From: Rouxiella aceris
Lineage (GTDB): Bacteria; Pseudomonadota; Gammaproteobacteria; Enterobacterales; Enterobacteriaceae
Length of the DNA: 64,000 nucleotides
Assembly: GCF_012933545.1 (NCBI RefSeq)
Contig: NZ_JAADJU010000011.1
Coordinates: forward strand, 1 to 64,000
Direction: 5' to 3'
The notes below the pieces were generated by a model. The model saw only the letters and a list, made by a program, of their open reading frames with translations, had not been told where the DNA came from and did not search any database. The translations under genes and the position numbers were made by a program. The first letter of the stretch is position 1; the number at the start of each line of letters is the position of its first letter. Of this stretch, positions 54,942 to 64,000 are shown one piece after another.

Positions 54942-57703
54942 TGCGCCGCGCCCTGCTGCTGGTATTGACGTTGTTGGGTTGTGCGCCAAGCGTGCAGGCT
55001 GCCATGCTGCGAGTCGGCATAGATAACATCAGCGTCAGCTTTGATGGCATCAATAACTCGATACAAAATGACGATACCGAGACGGCGTTGATCACCCTGC
55101 TGCAAAACCAGCTACTGACAATGCCTTCCGCCAGCGGCCTCTCTCTGCAGGCGGTCCCCACCCGAGACAGCGCCGACAAGGCGGCCAGTCTGGCAGATCA
55201 TCGCGTGGACGCTATTTTCGTACAGGACAGCGACCCATTATTGACCCCTCTTGTGCTGGAAACCCAACCGCTGTTTACCACGCAATGGCGTATCCTCACT
55301 CTACAGAATCGGCGTTCGGGTCCCGACAGCAGTCAGAATAATTTGAATTTCAAACGACTGGTGGTGGTGAATACCAGCGCGGTGCATGCCTTACAGCAAC
55401 GTTACCCGCATATTGTGCTTACCCCCAGTGCCTCGTTGGGGGACGCGATCACTCTGCTGAGAGCGGGAGCAGTAGACGGTGTGGTGTGTCAGCAACGCGC
55501 CGCCGAAGTATTAAGTGAAAATATTTTCCCCGGACAGTTCACGGTACATGAGATTGATCATCTGGTGACCCATGCCCGCCTACGGCTGCATGCTGACCAG
55601 GCCGCACAGTTGGCAACGCTAAACCAGGCTATTGCCCAATTGCCGACGGTGACGATACAAGCGATTATCAGCCGCAACGTGTCGGTGAATACGCTGATGA
55701 ATACCGTACCGCAACTGGTTGAAAGCCATCGCAACTTTGACACTGCGGCGGTAATTGTCGGGATTGTTTCCCTATTTTTGATCAGTTTTCTGATTAGCCA
55801 GATCCTGCGCCGTCGTCAGGCAGAGCACCGCCTGCGCGATACGGTCAAATTCTGGGAAACTTTACTGCAAAGTTTGCCAACCCCGGTACTGGTCTGTAAT
55901 GCCGCCGGGACGATTAGCCACGTCAACCAGGCGTTATGCCAGAGTCTGATGGTCAGTCCGCAGCAGGTTATAGGCCACCCGGTTGAGCATCTTAATCAGC
56001 GCTATTTTGCCTCGCGGTCGCTGGATACTCCCGGATTGGTGCAGGCGCTGACCGGTACGGCACCGCAGTTTTTCGACGGCCAGTATTCACTGCAAGATAG
56101 CCCGCATAGCGTGGTCGGCTGGATCACCCCCTATAGCAACACCCATATGGTACCGCAGGGGCTGGTGATTGGCTGGTATGATATTAGTGAACGCATTCGT
56201 CTTGAAGAACAGTTGGCGCAGGCCCTTAGCGAGGCCAATGCCTTCAGCCATGAAAAAAGCGAATTTCTGGCGCGCATGAGCCACGAAATTCGCTCGCCAA
56301 TGAATGTGATTATGGGCGTACTGGAAATGGAAAATCAGCGGATTGATAACCCGCAGTCCCCGCTTGCCGTGGCTTATCGTGCTTCACGCGGTTTATTGCA
56401 AATCATTGGCAATATTCTCGATCTTTCCAAAATTGAAGCCGGTGAAATGCCCCTGAAACCGGCACCGGTCTCACTCTATGCACTGCTGGAAAAAGCGGCA
56501 GAAAGCTATGGCATACTGGCAGAGCGCAAAGGGCTGCGGCTGGATACCGATGTCGAATCTTGCTACGGCAACTATTACCTGCTGGATGAAGGGAAGATGG
56601 TGCAGATCCTGAATAATCTGCTGAGTAACGCGGTGAAATATACCGAGGAAGGCCATATTGCGCTAACGGCGCAAGTAACCCCCCTCGGCCAGGACAACGA
56701 TCGCTTGCGCATTGAGGTCAGTGACAGCGGCGTGGGTATTGCAGCCGATCAACTGTCTGAAATTATCCAACCCTACCAGCAAGCGTCCGCCATTGCGCCC
56801 GACAGTACCGGACTGGGTCTGGCTATTTGTCAGCAGTTGGTTACACTGATGGGCGGCCAGCTTGATATTCGCTCCCGCCCAGACAGTGGCTCGACCTTTA
56901 GCGTCACTTTACAGGTAAAACGGGTGGCGGCAGATAAAGTTCCGCAGGCAATCCCGGACGTGCCAGGCGAAACAGGCTATCGGCTGTGGGTGATAGACGA
57001 TTTACCCGCCAATCTGATCGTGATGAAAATGCAGCTTTCCGCCTTGGGGCATGAAGTCACCACCTTTGATAATGCCACGCAGGCCCTGGCCCGTCTGCAA
57101 GAGACCCCCGCACCGCAGGTGGATATGATCCTGACCGATTGCCAGATGCCCGGTATGACCGGCTACGCGTTCGCAGCCGAACTGCGCCGCCTGGAAGGAG
57201 AAACGCCCCGTCATCAGTTGATCGTTGGCTGTACTGCCAATGCCTTCTCTGATGAAGAGTCGAAATGTTTACACGCCGGGATGGACAGCCATTTGACCAA
57301 ACCCATTACCCAGGCAGATCTGCAGCACTGTTTACAGCAATTTTTGCAAAACAGGAAACTCGATCTCAGTGAAGTGATGGCCTTGTCAGCCGGTCAGACA
57401 ACGGTTATCGCCACCCTGCTCGGCGAACTGCAAAACAGCAGTACCCAGGATATGGCATTGATTGAAAAAGCCTTTGCCGACGAGGATTGGACAGAGCTAA
57501 AAAGCAGGATCCATCGACTGAAAGGGAATTTTGCCCTCACGCAGTTTGATGCCGGGCAAAACATCTGTATGGTGCTAGAGCGTAAACTGGCTAATGGCGA
57601 AGAGGATATTCAGCGTCATCTGTTACGATTGCAGACCACCACTCGGCATTTTATCAGCCTGCTGTTCAATTTTTCTTCTCGGCAGCCACTGGACATCGGT
57701 TAA
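54941..57703 (+). CDS. Hybrid sensor kinase of the BvgS/EvgS type
   Basis: 920 residues. Signal peptide (1-21), one periplasmic Venus-flytrap (SBP_bac_3) domain (about 22-260), membrane helix (about 266-288), PAS (about 300-420), HisKA with H448 in FLARMSHEIRSPMN, HATPase (about 545-665), receiver with D733 in ILTDCQMPG, and HPt with H858 in IHRLKGNF. BvgS/EvgS have two flytrap domains; this has one. Four-step phosphorelay to the LuxR-type regulator is expected. Confidence 0.9.
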   Translation: MRRALLLVLTLLGCAPSVQAAMLRVGIDNISVSFDGINNSIQNDDTETALITLLQNQLLTMPSASGLSLQAVPTRDSADKAASLADHRVDAIFVQDSDPLLTPLVLETQPLFTTQWRILTLQNRRSGPDSSQNNLNFKRLVVVNTSAVHALQQRYPHIVLTPSASLGDAITLLRAGAVDGVVCQQRAAEVLSENIFPGQFTVHEIDHLVTHARLRLHADQAAQLATLNQAIAQLPTVTIQAIISRNVSVNTLMNTVPQLVESHRNFDTAAVIVGIVSLFLISFLISQILRRRQAEHRLRDTVKFWETLLQSLPTPVLVCNAAGTISHVNQALCQSLMVSPQQVIGHPVEHLNQRYFASRSLDTPGLVQALTGTAPQFFDGQYSLQDSPHSVVGWITPYSNTHMVPQGLVIGWYDISERIRLEEQLAQALSEANAFSHEKSEFLARMSHEIRSPMNVIMGVLEMENQRIDNPQSPLAVAYRASRGLLQIIGNILDLSKIEAGEMPLKPAPVSLYALLEKAAESYGILAERKGLRLDTDVESCYGNYYLLDEGKMVQILNNLLSNAVKYTEEGHIALTAQVTPLGQDNDRLRIEVSDSGVGIAADQLSEIIQPYQQASAIAPDSTGLGLAICQQLVTLMGGQLDIRSRPDSGSTFSVTLQVKRVAADKVPQAIPDVPGETGYRLWVIDDLPANLIVMKMQLSALGHEVTTFDNATQALARLQETPAPQVDMILTDCQMPGMTGYAFAAELRRLEGETPRHQLIVGCTANAFSDEESKCLHAGMDSHLTKPITQADLQHCLQQFLQNRKLDLSEVMALSAGQTTVIATLLGELQNSSTQDMALIEKAFADEDWTELKSRIHRLKGNFALTQFDAGQNICMVLERKLANGEEDIQRHLLRLQTTTRHFISLLFNFSSRQPLDIG

Positions 57704-57807
57704 AATTCATCCTATACCCATAGGTTTCAAACAAGTTGAAACCTGCCGCCCTGATCGCCAAAATAGAGGCAGTTTTACTTATCCATTGCAAATTTGTTGT
57801 CGGACCT

Positions 57808-58041
57808 ATGAACACAAGTAAACCCCGTCGTCCCCATGGGCGCTGGACCTATTACATCATGTATGAAGATATTTTGTGGCCTTGTCCCGTCCGCTGGGAG
57901 TGGGAAAATAGCTACGGTGGCTGGCTGCCTTTTTATTATTCGCCGACGCTCGAATTTGTGGCTGGCGACCCTGCCAAGGCCACAAAACTGCCAGCGGGTC
58001 GAATCAGTCCGGCCAACCGCCCCAAGCTGCCAATTTTATAA
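57808..58041 (+). CDS. Small protein of unknown function
   Basis: 77 residues from the ATG at 57808; a longer frame from 57736 is possible. Rich in Trp/Tyr/Pro (RWTYYIMYEDILWPCPVRWEWE, GGWLPFYYSP). No signal peptide, not recognised. Convergent with the VIT1-type gene. Confidence 0.45.
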   Translation: MNTSKPRRPHGRWTYYIMYEDILWPCPVRWEWENSYGGWLPFYYSPTLEFVAGDPAKATKLPAGRISPANRPKLPIL

Positions 58042-58075
58042 TCGACAGCCTTTCTGACGACGCAAACCGGCATGG

Positions 58076-58774
58076 TTAGCCGCCAAAATAGGCGAATAAC
58101 CTGCCAATTGCCGCCGCTGCCGCCATGGCCAGCGCGCTCCAGAAGGTGACACGAACCATTCCGCGCCACACCGATGCGCCCCCCGCCTGCGCCGCCACAC
58201 CGCCGAGCACAGCCAGTGAAATCAGCGTCGATACCGCTATCGCGCCAATCACCCAGGACAGTGGCACCAGCAAAGTGACCAGCAGTGGCAAGGCAGCGCC
58301 GACGGCAAAGCTACAGGCCGACGCCAACGCCGCCTGCAAAGGGCGAGCAGTGGTGATTTCGGTGATCCCCAGCTCATCGCGGGCATGTGCGCCGAGCGCA
58401 TCTTTAGCCATCAGCGCATCCGCCACCTGATGGGCCAGGGGCAATGTCAGGCCACGTTTAACATATATCGCAGTCAGCTCGCGATGTTCGCCATGAAAAT
58501 CATCTTCCAGCTCGTTGCGTTCTTGCCTTAACGCCGCCTGCTCAATGTCGGCCTGCGACGAGACAGAAACATACTCGCCGGTGGCCATCGACATGGCTCC
58601 GGCCACCAAACCGGCGACCCCGGTTAACAGCAGGCTGGCATGGCTGACTTCGGCGGCGGCTACGCCAAGCAATAAACTGGCCGTTGAGACAATGCCGTCG
58701 TTTGCGCCCAGTACCGCGGCACGCAGCCATCCCGAGCGAGAAATAGCGTGCCGTTCAATATGCAATCTGCTCAT
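58076..58774 (-). CDS. VIT1/CCC1-family iron/manganese transporter
   Basis: 232 residues from the ATG at 58774 with AGGCGTGG ahead; the extra frame to 58924 is unsupported. Five membrane helices; GANDGIVSTASLLLGVA and GAMSMATGEYVSVSSQ are family hallmarks, and the acidic cytosolic loop (ERNELEDDFHGEHRE) binds metal in plant VIT1. Exports or stores Fe2+/Mn2+; direction in bacteria is not established. Confidence 0.9.
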   Translation of the reverse strand: MSRLHIERHAISRSGWLRAAVLGANDGIVSTASLLLGVAAAEVSHASLLLTGVAGLVAGAMSMATGEYVSVSSQADIEQAALRQERNELEDDFHGEHRELTAIYVKRGLTLPLAHQVADALMAKDALGAHARDELGITEITTARPLQAALASACSFAVGAALPLLVTLLVPLSWVIGAIAVSTLISLAVLGGVAAQAGGASVWRGMVRVTFWSALAMAAAAAIGRLFAYFGG

Positions 58775-59082
58775 CAAGCCACGCCTTATATCTGTGAGTT
58801 TGCGCTGAGTGTAGGCAGAGCCGGATAATAAAATCAATCCCATGGCCTGCCATTCTCGCCAAAGGTTGAAAGAATAATAAAATTCCCCTTTGCTCGTTGG
58901 CGGCGGCAAAAGCGGCAAGTCCATCCCCCTGAGCTTGCGAATGGCTCACATGTTCAACAAATTTGAAATAGCGGTTTGATTAACCAAATCTAACAAAACG
59001 CGCACAAAAAGACTTTGCATATTTGTTATTATTTAACCATGCTTAATCGGTGAAACTCACTGTTTATTAAGCTGGAACTATC

Positions 59083-60540
59083 TTGCAAAACCTTAGGGCA
59101 TCTCTGCTCAATACGATCAAGCGTACCCCTTGGTATCTCAAACGACGTTCCTATCGGGTATTGTTTTGGCGTGAAATCACGCCGTTGGCGGTACCCATTT
59201 TCTTTGAAAATGCCTGTGTACTGCTAATGGGTGTGCTGAGTACCTTTCTGGTGAGCTGGTTAGGGAAAGAAGCGATGGCGGGCGTTGGCCTGGCCGACAG
59301 CTTTAATCTGGTGGTGATCTCGTTTTTTGCCGCCATTGATCTGGGCACCACCGTCGTGGTGGCCTTTAGCCTCGGTAAACTCAATCACGAACGCGCACGC
59401 GCCGCAGCGCGTCAGTCATTAATTATTATGACCATCTTTGCCATTGTCCTGGCGCTGGGCATTGAATTATGTGGGCAACAGATTATCGATATCATCGCCG
59501 GTAATGCCGCGCCAGCGGTGAAAGCCCTGGCGCTGAGCTACCTGCAGGTTACCGTCTGGAGCTATCCGGCGGCGGCGATTGCGCTAATTGGCTGCGGTGC
59601 GCTGCGCGGTGCCGGTAATACCAAAATCCCGATGCTGGTTAACGGCGGGATGAATATTCTCAATATTGTAATCACTACCGTACTGATCTACGGCTGTTTT
59701 TCCTGGAAAGGCTTCGGTTTTATTGGTGCCGGTCTTGGGCTGACCATTTCACGCTATATCGGTGCGGCCGCGGTGCTGTTTGTGTTGGCCATCGGTTTTA
59801 ATCCGGCATTGAAAATCCCGCTAAAAAGCTACTTTACCCGCCTTAATACCAGCATTTTGATGGAAGTATTGGGCATCGGCATTCCCGCCAGTATTGAATC
59901 CGTACTGTTTAACGGTGGTAAACTGCTTACCCAGGTTTTTGTTGCCGGCATGGGCACCAATGTGATTGCCGGTAATTTTATTGCCTTCTCCATTGCTTCG
60001 TTAATCAATTTACCCGGTAACGCTCTGGCGTCCGCCGCCACCATTATCGTCGGCACCCGGCTGGGGAAAGGACAGATCGGGCAATCGGAGGTCGAGTTAC
60101 GGCATATTTACTGGCTGTCGGCCATTGGTATCTGTTCACTGGCGCTGCTGTCTGTGCCACTGGCGGGGATATTGGCGTCGTTTTATACCCGCGAAGAGGA
60201 TGTTATTGATGTGGTAAAAATCCTCGTCTGGCTGAATGCTGCCTTTATTCCATTCTGGGCCGCCTCCTGGGTGCTGCCTGCCGGGCTGAAAGGGGCACGT
60301 GATGCCCGCTTTACCATGTGGGTTTCAATGCTCGGCATGTGGGGGTGCCGCATTATTGCCGGCTACACCATGGGCGTAGTGCTGGACTTTGGTGTTGTGG
60401 GCGTATGGTTGGGGATGTTCCTTGACTGGATTGTGCGTGGGATCTTTTTCTACTGGCGGATGGCCAGTGGCCGCTGGCTGTGGAAATATCCGCGCCCGGC
60501 AAAAGACAATAGTCCGACAAGAGCAGAAATATCGACTTAG
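59083..60540 (+). CDS. yeeO: YeeO-type MATE efflux transporter
   Basis: 485 residues from a TTG with CTGGAAC upstream. Twelve membrane helices. Close to E. coli YeeO: SYRVLFWREITPLAVPIF-ENACVLLMGVLSTFLVSWLGK and CGALRGAGNTKIP. YeeO exports flavins and dipeptides. The long N-terminal extension of E. coli YeeO is absent. Confidence 0.9.
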   Translation: MQNLRASLLNTIKRTPWYLKRRSYRVLFWREITPLAVPIFFENACVLLMGVLSTFLVSWLGKEAMAGVGLADSFNLVVISFFAAIDLGTTVVVAFSLGKLNHERARAAARQSLIIMTIFAIVLALGIELCGQQIIDIIAGNAAPAVKALALSYLQVTVWSYPAAAIALIGCGALRGAGNTKIPMLVNGGMNILNIVITTVLIYGCFSWKGFGFIGAGLGLTISRYIGAAAVLFVLAIGFNPALKIPLKSYFTRLNTSILMEVLGIGIPASIESVLFNGGKLLTQVFVAGMGTNVIAGNFIAFSIASLINLPGNALASAATIIVGTRLGKGQIGQSEVELRHIYWLSAIGICSLALLSVPLAGILASFYTREEDVIDVVKILVWLNAAFIPFWAASWVLPAGLKGARDARFTMWVSMLGMWGCRIIAGYTMGVVLDFGVVGVWLGMFLDWIVRGIFFYWRMASGRWLWKYPRPAKDNSPTRAEIST

Positions 60541-60568
60541 GGATAAAATAAAGCACAAGGAATTCAGA

Positions 60569-61081
60569 ATGTTAATTAGACAAGCAAATCTTCAGGATAT
60601 GGATATCTTGCAACAAACCGGCCGTAACACTTATCGCCACTACTTTGCTCATTTGTGGCAAAACCAGGCTGAACTGGAGCAATTTCTCGATCATGATTTT
60701 TCGCTGGCATGCATGCGAGAAAGCTTTAACGATCCGCAGCAATACTGGTTATTAGCCTATGATAACCAGCAACTTTTGGGCTTTGCCAAAACTGTATTCA
60801 ACCAACCTATCCCGCAGCGTGAGCAGCTTGGCGCAAAATTATCGAAACTCTATTTACTTCCGGCACAGCGCGCCAAAGGCGTCGGTGGCCAGTTATATTC
60901 TCACCTCGCACAAGCAGCCCAACACCGCCATCAGGCTTTTATTTGGCTTGAGGTACTCAAAAGTAATACTTCGGCGCAGCGTTTTTATCAGAAAAAAGGC
61001 ATGCAGGTGATTGGTCAAACGACTTATGTGACATCGACTCAAGGTACCGACATTCTATATATGGGGACCAGTCTCAGTTAG
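60569..61081 (+). CDS. GNAT-family acetyltransferase
   Basis: 170 residues from the ATG at 60569 with AAGGA upstream. Acetyl-CoA site LYLLPAQRAKGVGGQLYSHL matches motif A, and NTSAQRFYQKKGMQVIG motif B. Substrate unknown. Follows yeeO by 28 bp and may be co-transcribed. Confidence 0.87.
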   Translation: MLIRQANLQDMDILQQTGRNTYRHYFAHLWQNQAELEQFLDHDFSLACMRESFNDPQQYWLLAYDNQQLLGFAKTVFNQPIPQREQLGAKLSKLYLLPAQRAKGVGGQLYSHLAQAAQHRHQAFIWLEVLKSNTSAQRFYQKKGMQVIGQTTYVTSTQGTDILYMGTSLS

Positions 61082-61193
61082 CACGTGATGAATCTCACAT
61101 ATTCAGCCATTAACCCTGCGTAATATCAATATTCGCTCATTAAATTTCGTGCAATTTATAGACATCACTCATCCTCATATTAAGAAAATCATC

Positions 61194-62060
61194 ATGTCCA
61201 GAACGGTATATCTCAACGGTCAGTTTGTTGACGAACAGCATGCTCACGTCTCGGTATTCGATCGCGGTTTTTTGTTTGCGGATGCAGTCTATGAGGTTAG
61301 CGCCGTATTAAACGGCCGCCTGCTGGATAATGATGCGCACCTGGCGCGGCTTGCCCGCTCCTGCGAAGCATTGCAGCTGACCCTGCCTTGTCCCTTGGCG
61401 GAAATTGAACAACTGCAAAAACGCCTGATTGTGGAAAATCAGTTACAGGAAGGGGCGATTTATCTGCAAGTCAGCCGCGGTAACAGCGGCGATCGCAATT
61501 TTGACTTTCCGGACGCCAGCGTAACACCGACCTTTTTGATGTTTACCCAGGCACGTCCGCTGGTTAACCATCCCAATGTGCAACGCGGTATCCGCATGGT
61601 ATCGCTGGAAGATATTCGCTGGCAGCGCCGGGATATTAAAACCGTGGGTCTGCTGGCCCCCTGTCTGGCCAAAGAGTATGCCCATCAGCATCAGGCTGAT
61701 GATGCCTTACTGATTGAAAATGACCTGGTCACCGAAGCCAGCTCAAGCAATGCCTGGATTATCGATGAACACGGCTGCCTGATCACCCGTCCGCTCAGCA
61801 CCCATATTTTGCACGGCATTACGCGCCACGCGCTAATCGAGCTGATCCGCGAAAATGGTCTGCAACTGGAGGAGCGCCCGTTCTCCCTCGATGAAGCCTT
61901 GAATGCCCGAGAAATCTTTATCAGTTCCGCCACTACCTTTATCTGGCCGGTGATCGCCCTCGATGGCAAAACTATTGGCGACGGCAAACCCGGCAAAATT
62001 ACTCTGCAATTGCGCGATATCTATGTGCGGATGGCCAATCAGGCGACTGAGGGGGAATAG
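61194..62060 (+). CDS. D-amino-acid transaminase (class IV PLP enzyme)
   Basis: 288 residues from the ATG at 61194. Interconverts D-alanine and D-glutamate. PLP lysine K149 in RRDIKTVGLLAPCLAKE; GIYLQVSRG-like region IYLQVSRGNSGDR, and VTEASSSNAWI match Bacillus D-alanine transaminase. The alternative, branched-chain transaminase (IlvE), is less likely because of length and the RWQRRDIK motif. Confidence 0.87.
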   Translation: MSRTVYLNGQFVDEQHAHVSVFDRGFLFADAVYEVSAVLNGRLLDNDAHLARLARSCEALQLTLPCPLAEIEQLQKRLIVENQLQEGAIYLQVSRGNSGDRNFDFPDASVTPTFLMFTQARPLVNHPNVQRGIRMVSLEDIRWQRRDIKTVGLLAPCLAKEYAHQHQADDALLIENDLVTEASSSNAWIIDEHGCLITRPLSTHILHGITRHALIELIRENGLQLEERPFSLDEALNAREIFISSATTFIWPVIALDGKTIGDGKPGKITLQLRDIYVRMANQATEGE

Positions 62061-62426
62061 TCGTTTGCAGTTGGATTATAGCGATTGAAATTATCGGATG
62101 GCAGGGCTTTGGGGGGGCAAAAGGGATTACGCCCCCTTCCGGCGCTTATCTCCGGCACTCACATTAACGCGGCGTTAGCTCTGTCTAAGGGGGGTAGCAA
62201 CTATCCTAACACCTAAGATTAATCTGACAAAAGCTTATTTACGATTAGCAATCATTATCATTACCATCCATAACAGTTATTGCTGCCAGTAACATTTATA
62301 ACTTCCCCTTTTTACTCAATTTTCTGATTGTTGCAAGCAGAGATCGACGTAACGCCCCGGCCGTATTAAGCTGCACACAATATAGCCAGCCCGCGAAACC
62401 AGCGTAACAAGATGTGGAGAAGAGAT
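62061..62426. other. Intergenic region with a structured repeat and a Fur-like site
   Basis: 366 bp. The second copy of the 60-nt structured repeat lies at about 62131-62192. GCAATCATTATCATTACC at 62248-62265 reads in reverse as GGTAAT-GATAAT-GATTGC, a three-hexamer Fur-type box. The promoter of the downstream hydrolase is expected near 62350. Confidence 0.5.
62131..62192. repeat. Structured 60-nt dispersed repeat, copy 2
   Basis: CCCCCTT at the left pairs with AAGGGGG at the right. The core shares a 21-base block with copy 1 at 33618-33677, and the middle TTAACGCGGCGTTAG can form a small hairpin that copy 1 keeps only in part. Confidence 0.75.
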
Positions 62427-63158
62427 ATGACACCTGTCGTTTTTGTTCCCGGACTGCTTTGTAGCGCCGAAGTCTTTGCCCCACAGGTGGCCGCGCTATG
62501 GCCTTTTGGCCCGATCACCATTGCTTCAACGCTGCAAGGGGAGAGCATCCCGGAAATGGCGACGGCGATCCTTGCCACCGCCCCTGCCCGTTTTGCCCTG
62601 GTGGGTATTTCCATGGGCGGCTATATCAGCCTGGAGATCATGCGTCAGGCACCGGAAAGAGTGATTAAACTGGCGCTACTCAACACCTCGGCCCGCGCCG
62701 ATACTCTGGAACAAACTACGCTGCGCCGCACCTTGATTGCCCATGCCAAATCGACCGAATTTGCTTCGCTGTTAATTAAAACCCTGGGTTCTATCCTGCA
62801 TCCTTCACGCCATGATGATAGCGCCCTGCGTGAAATCAATGTCCGTATGGGACTCACCGTTGGCCTGGAGGGTTTTATCAGACAAAGTGAGGCGATCATC
62901 GCCCGCGAAAATAGGCTGTCCGAATTACCCAAAATCAAAGTCCCGACGCTGGTGCTGGTCGGCGACAGCGATCCCATGACGCCGCCGATATGCTCGGAAG
63001 AAATGGCCAATGCCATCCCCAACGCCCGACTGGTGATTGTCGAACACTGTGGCCACGCCTCAACGTTGGAACAACCCGGTGCGGTTAATCACGAATTGAT
63101 AAAATGGATGCAACAACCCCTGAGCGCCGTGCCGGAGCCTTTATTGTTCGATATTTAA
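62427..63158 (+). CDS. Alpha/beta-fold hydrolase
   Basis: 243 residues from the ATG at 62427 with GGAGAAGAG upstream. Catalytic triad likely Ser in GISMGG, Asp in VGDSDPMTPP, His in EHCGHASTLEQP. No signal peptide, so cytosolic. Substrate unknown. A Fur-like box lies 160 bp upstream. Confidence 0.9.
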   Translation: MTPVVFVPGLLCSAEVFAPQVAALWPFGPITIASTLQGESIPEMATAILATAPARFALVGISMGGYISLEIMRQAPERVIKLALLNTSARADTLEQTTLRRTLIAHAKSTEFASLLIKTLGSILHPSRHDDSALREINVRMGLTVGLEGFIRQSEAIIARENRLSELPKIKVPTLVLVGDSDPMTPPICSEEMANAIPNARLVIVEHCGHASTLEQPGAVNHELIKWMQQPLSAVPEPLLFDI

Positions 63159-63163
63159 ACATC

Positions 63164-63448
63164 TTAGTCAGCGTTGTATCCCGCCATAAAAAAGCGCACC
63201 GGCAGACGATTTTCGCCACCGGAAAAGAACTCGGCCACCAGTTCGCCATCCAGCCCATACTCTTTGCACAGCAGCCCGGCTTGATAGGCTGCATGGTTGC
63301 CGTCACCTGAGTTTTCGGCACAGTGATGGGCATAGCCCAACACATAGCCCCGTTTATAATCAGAACAAAATCGGGTCAACTCAGTGGCAGGTTTTACATC
63401 CTCAGACGTTAATCCAGCCATAAGTCCTTTGCTGAAATGATTTTGCAT
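63164..63448 (-). CDS. yghW: YghW/DUF2623 family protein
   Basis: 94 residues (E. coli YghW 95). HFSKGLMAGLTSE, DYKRGYVLGYAHH and RFFMAGYNAD match YghW. Function unknown; small soluble protein. Convergent with the hydrolase gene, stops 5 bp apart. Confidence 0.9.
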   Translation of the reverse strand: MQNHFSKGLMAGLTSEDVKPATELTRFCSDYKRGYVLGYAHHCAENSGDGNHAAYQAGLLCKEYGLDGELVAEFFSGGENRLPVRFFMAGYNAD

Positions 63449-63616
63449 GTGTGCCCCCTCCCGGATCGGTATATAAGTGATTATATAACGATACTACATA
63501 ACACTGAACACACTCATAACGCAGATCAGATTTTTCTTTAAGAAAACTGGTAACCTTGGCGACAGACCTATAAATTACGGTCTATTCAGCTTTTTCATTT
63601 AGTGGGTACACGCACA

Positions 63617-63715
63617 ATGTCTTACAAAGGTAAAGTCTGGTTGGCCATCGGCATTGCTCTGGTAATGTTTTGGACAACCTTGATAGTGATTATTTACAAG
63701 TTGTTCTCCTTATAA
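63617..63715 (+). CDS. Small membrane protein, YmiA-like
   Basis: 32 residues starting MSYKGKVWLAIGIALVMFW, with one membrane helix and a KLFSL tail. The KxKxWLA...FW...YK pattern resembles E. coli YmiA. No classical ribosome site (CACGCACA ahead), so the call is moderate. Confidence 0.55.
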   Translation: MSYKGKVWLAIGIALVMFWTTLIVIIYKLFSL

Positions 63716-63916
63716 ATTCTGCCGCCTGGCAGCATCGGGCAACAAGGCAATGGACGGCCTCCGCCCCCCAGCAGTAAATCCCCGTTCTTTCTGCATTTAG
63801 ACCAGCAACTCAAAACCCATCTCGCTAAGTTCCTACCAGCACAAGACTTTAAGATAAAGTCTATAGTAACGATGCCTCATCACGGATAACGTATATCCCA
63901 TAGCCACTGGAGGTGG

Positions 63917-64000
63917 ATGATGAAAAGTATCGTCAAATTTGTCAGTATATTAGCAATTATTGTGTCACTGAACGGCTGTATCTGGCCTGGCTATTATCAT
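63917..64000 (+). CDS. Small lipoprotein, truncated by the window end
   Basis: Starts ATGATG with GGAGGTGG upstream; MKSIVKFVSILAIIVSLNGC is a lipoprotein signal with lipobox LNGC, continuing IWPGYYH to the window edge. No function can be assigned from this part. Confidence 0.7.
   Translation, partial: MMKSIVKFVSILAIIVSLNGCIWPGYYH

Overview
This 64-kb window is chromosomal DNA from a facultatively anaerobic member of Enterobacterales. The sdaCB, bglGFB, yhjX, yghW, yeeO, fhlA-hyp and hyc genes all have close enteric counterparts, and operon structure and codon use are enteric throughout. A Qnr-type pentapeptide protein and a second PBP2 gene point toward the Serratia/Yersiniaceae side of the order, but the genus cannot be fixed from the sequence alone. 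No tRNA, rRNA, CRISPR array or transposase gene was seen.

Layout: (1) 1-7130 is an orphan mrdA (PBP2), a small secreted protein and a hipBA toxin-antitoxin pair, set among about 1.2-kb non-coding repeat islands. The islands are built from recurring A, B and C modules with inverted ends and abut the stop codons of mrdA, hipA and fhlA. (2) 7131-27988 is a complete formate hydrogenlyase cluster. fhlA-hypEDCBA runs leftward and hycABCDEFGHI-hydN-fdhF-hypF-nickel permease runs rightward from a shared control region with two divergent sigma-54 promoters and TTTCGACA half-sites. The formate dehydrogenase carries cysteine where the E. coli enzyme carries selenocysteine. (3) 28041-33291 holds yhjX, with three YpdB-like direct repeats upstream, a small exported protein, and sdaCB with a CRP site. 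(4) 33618-40320 holds a structured repeat, an EAL phosphodiesterase, and an uncharacterised AroM / OPT-type transporter / DUF1177 / IclR-regulator cluster with shared candidate operators.

(5) 40563-44975 is bglGFB with a textbook RAT/terminator between bglG and bglF. (6) 45155-50717 holds a small coiled-coil protein, a DUF1615 lipoprotein, a chromosomal Qnr homologue, a two-component system with a neighbouring exported hydrolase, and a CspA-family protein. (7) 51070-57703 holds two tiny convergent membrane-protein ORFs, a class II CRP promoter with a structured leader, a ToxR/CadC-type winged-helix protein, and a MASE1 protein - response regulator - hybrid kinase operon related to BvgAS/EvgAS. 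(8) 57808-64000 holds a VIT1-family transporter, YeeO, a GNAT enzyme, a D-amino-acid transaminase, an alpha/beta hydrolase, YghW, a YmiA-like small protein and a truncated small lipoprotein.

Functionally the centre is mixed-acid fermentation: formate is oxidised by FdhF, electrons pass through HydN/HycB/F/G to hydrogenase 3 (HycE) in the HycCD membrane arm, and H2 is released. HypA-F and the nickel permease build the NiFe site, HycI matures HycE, and FhlA with HycA sets expression.
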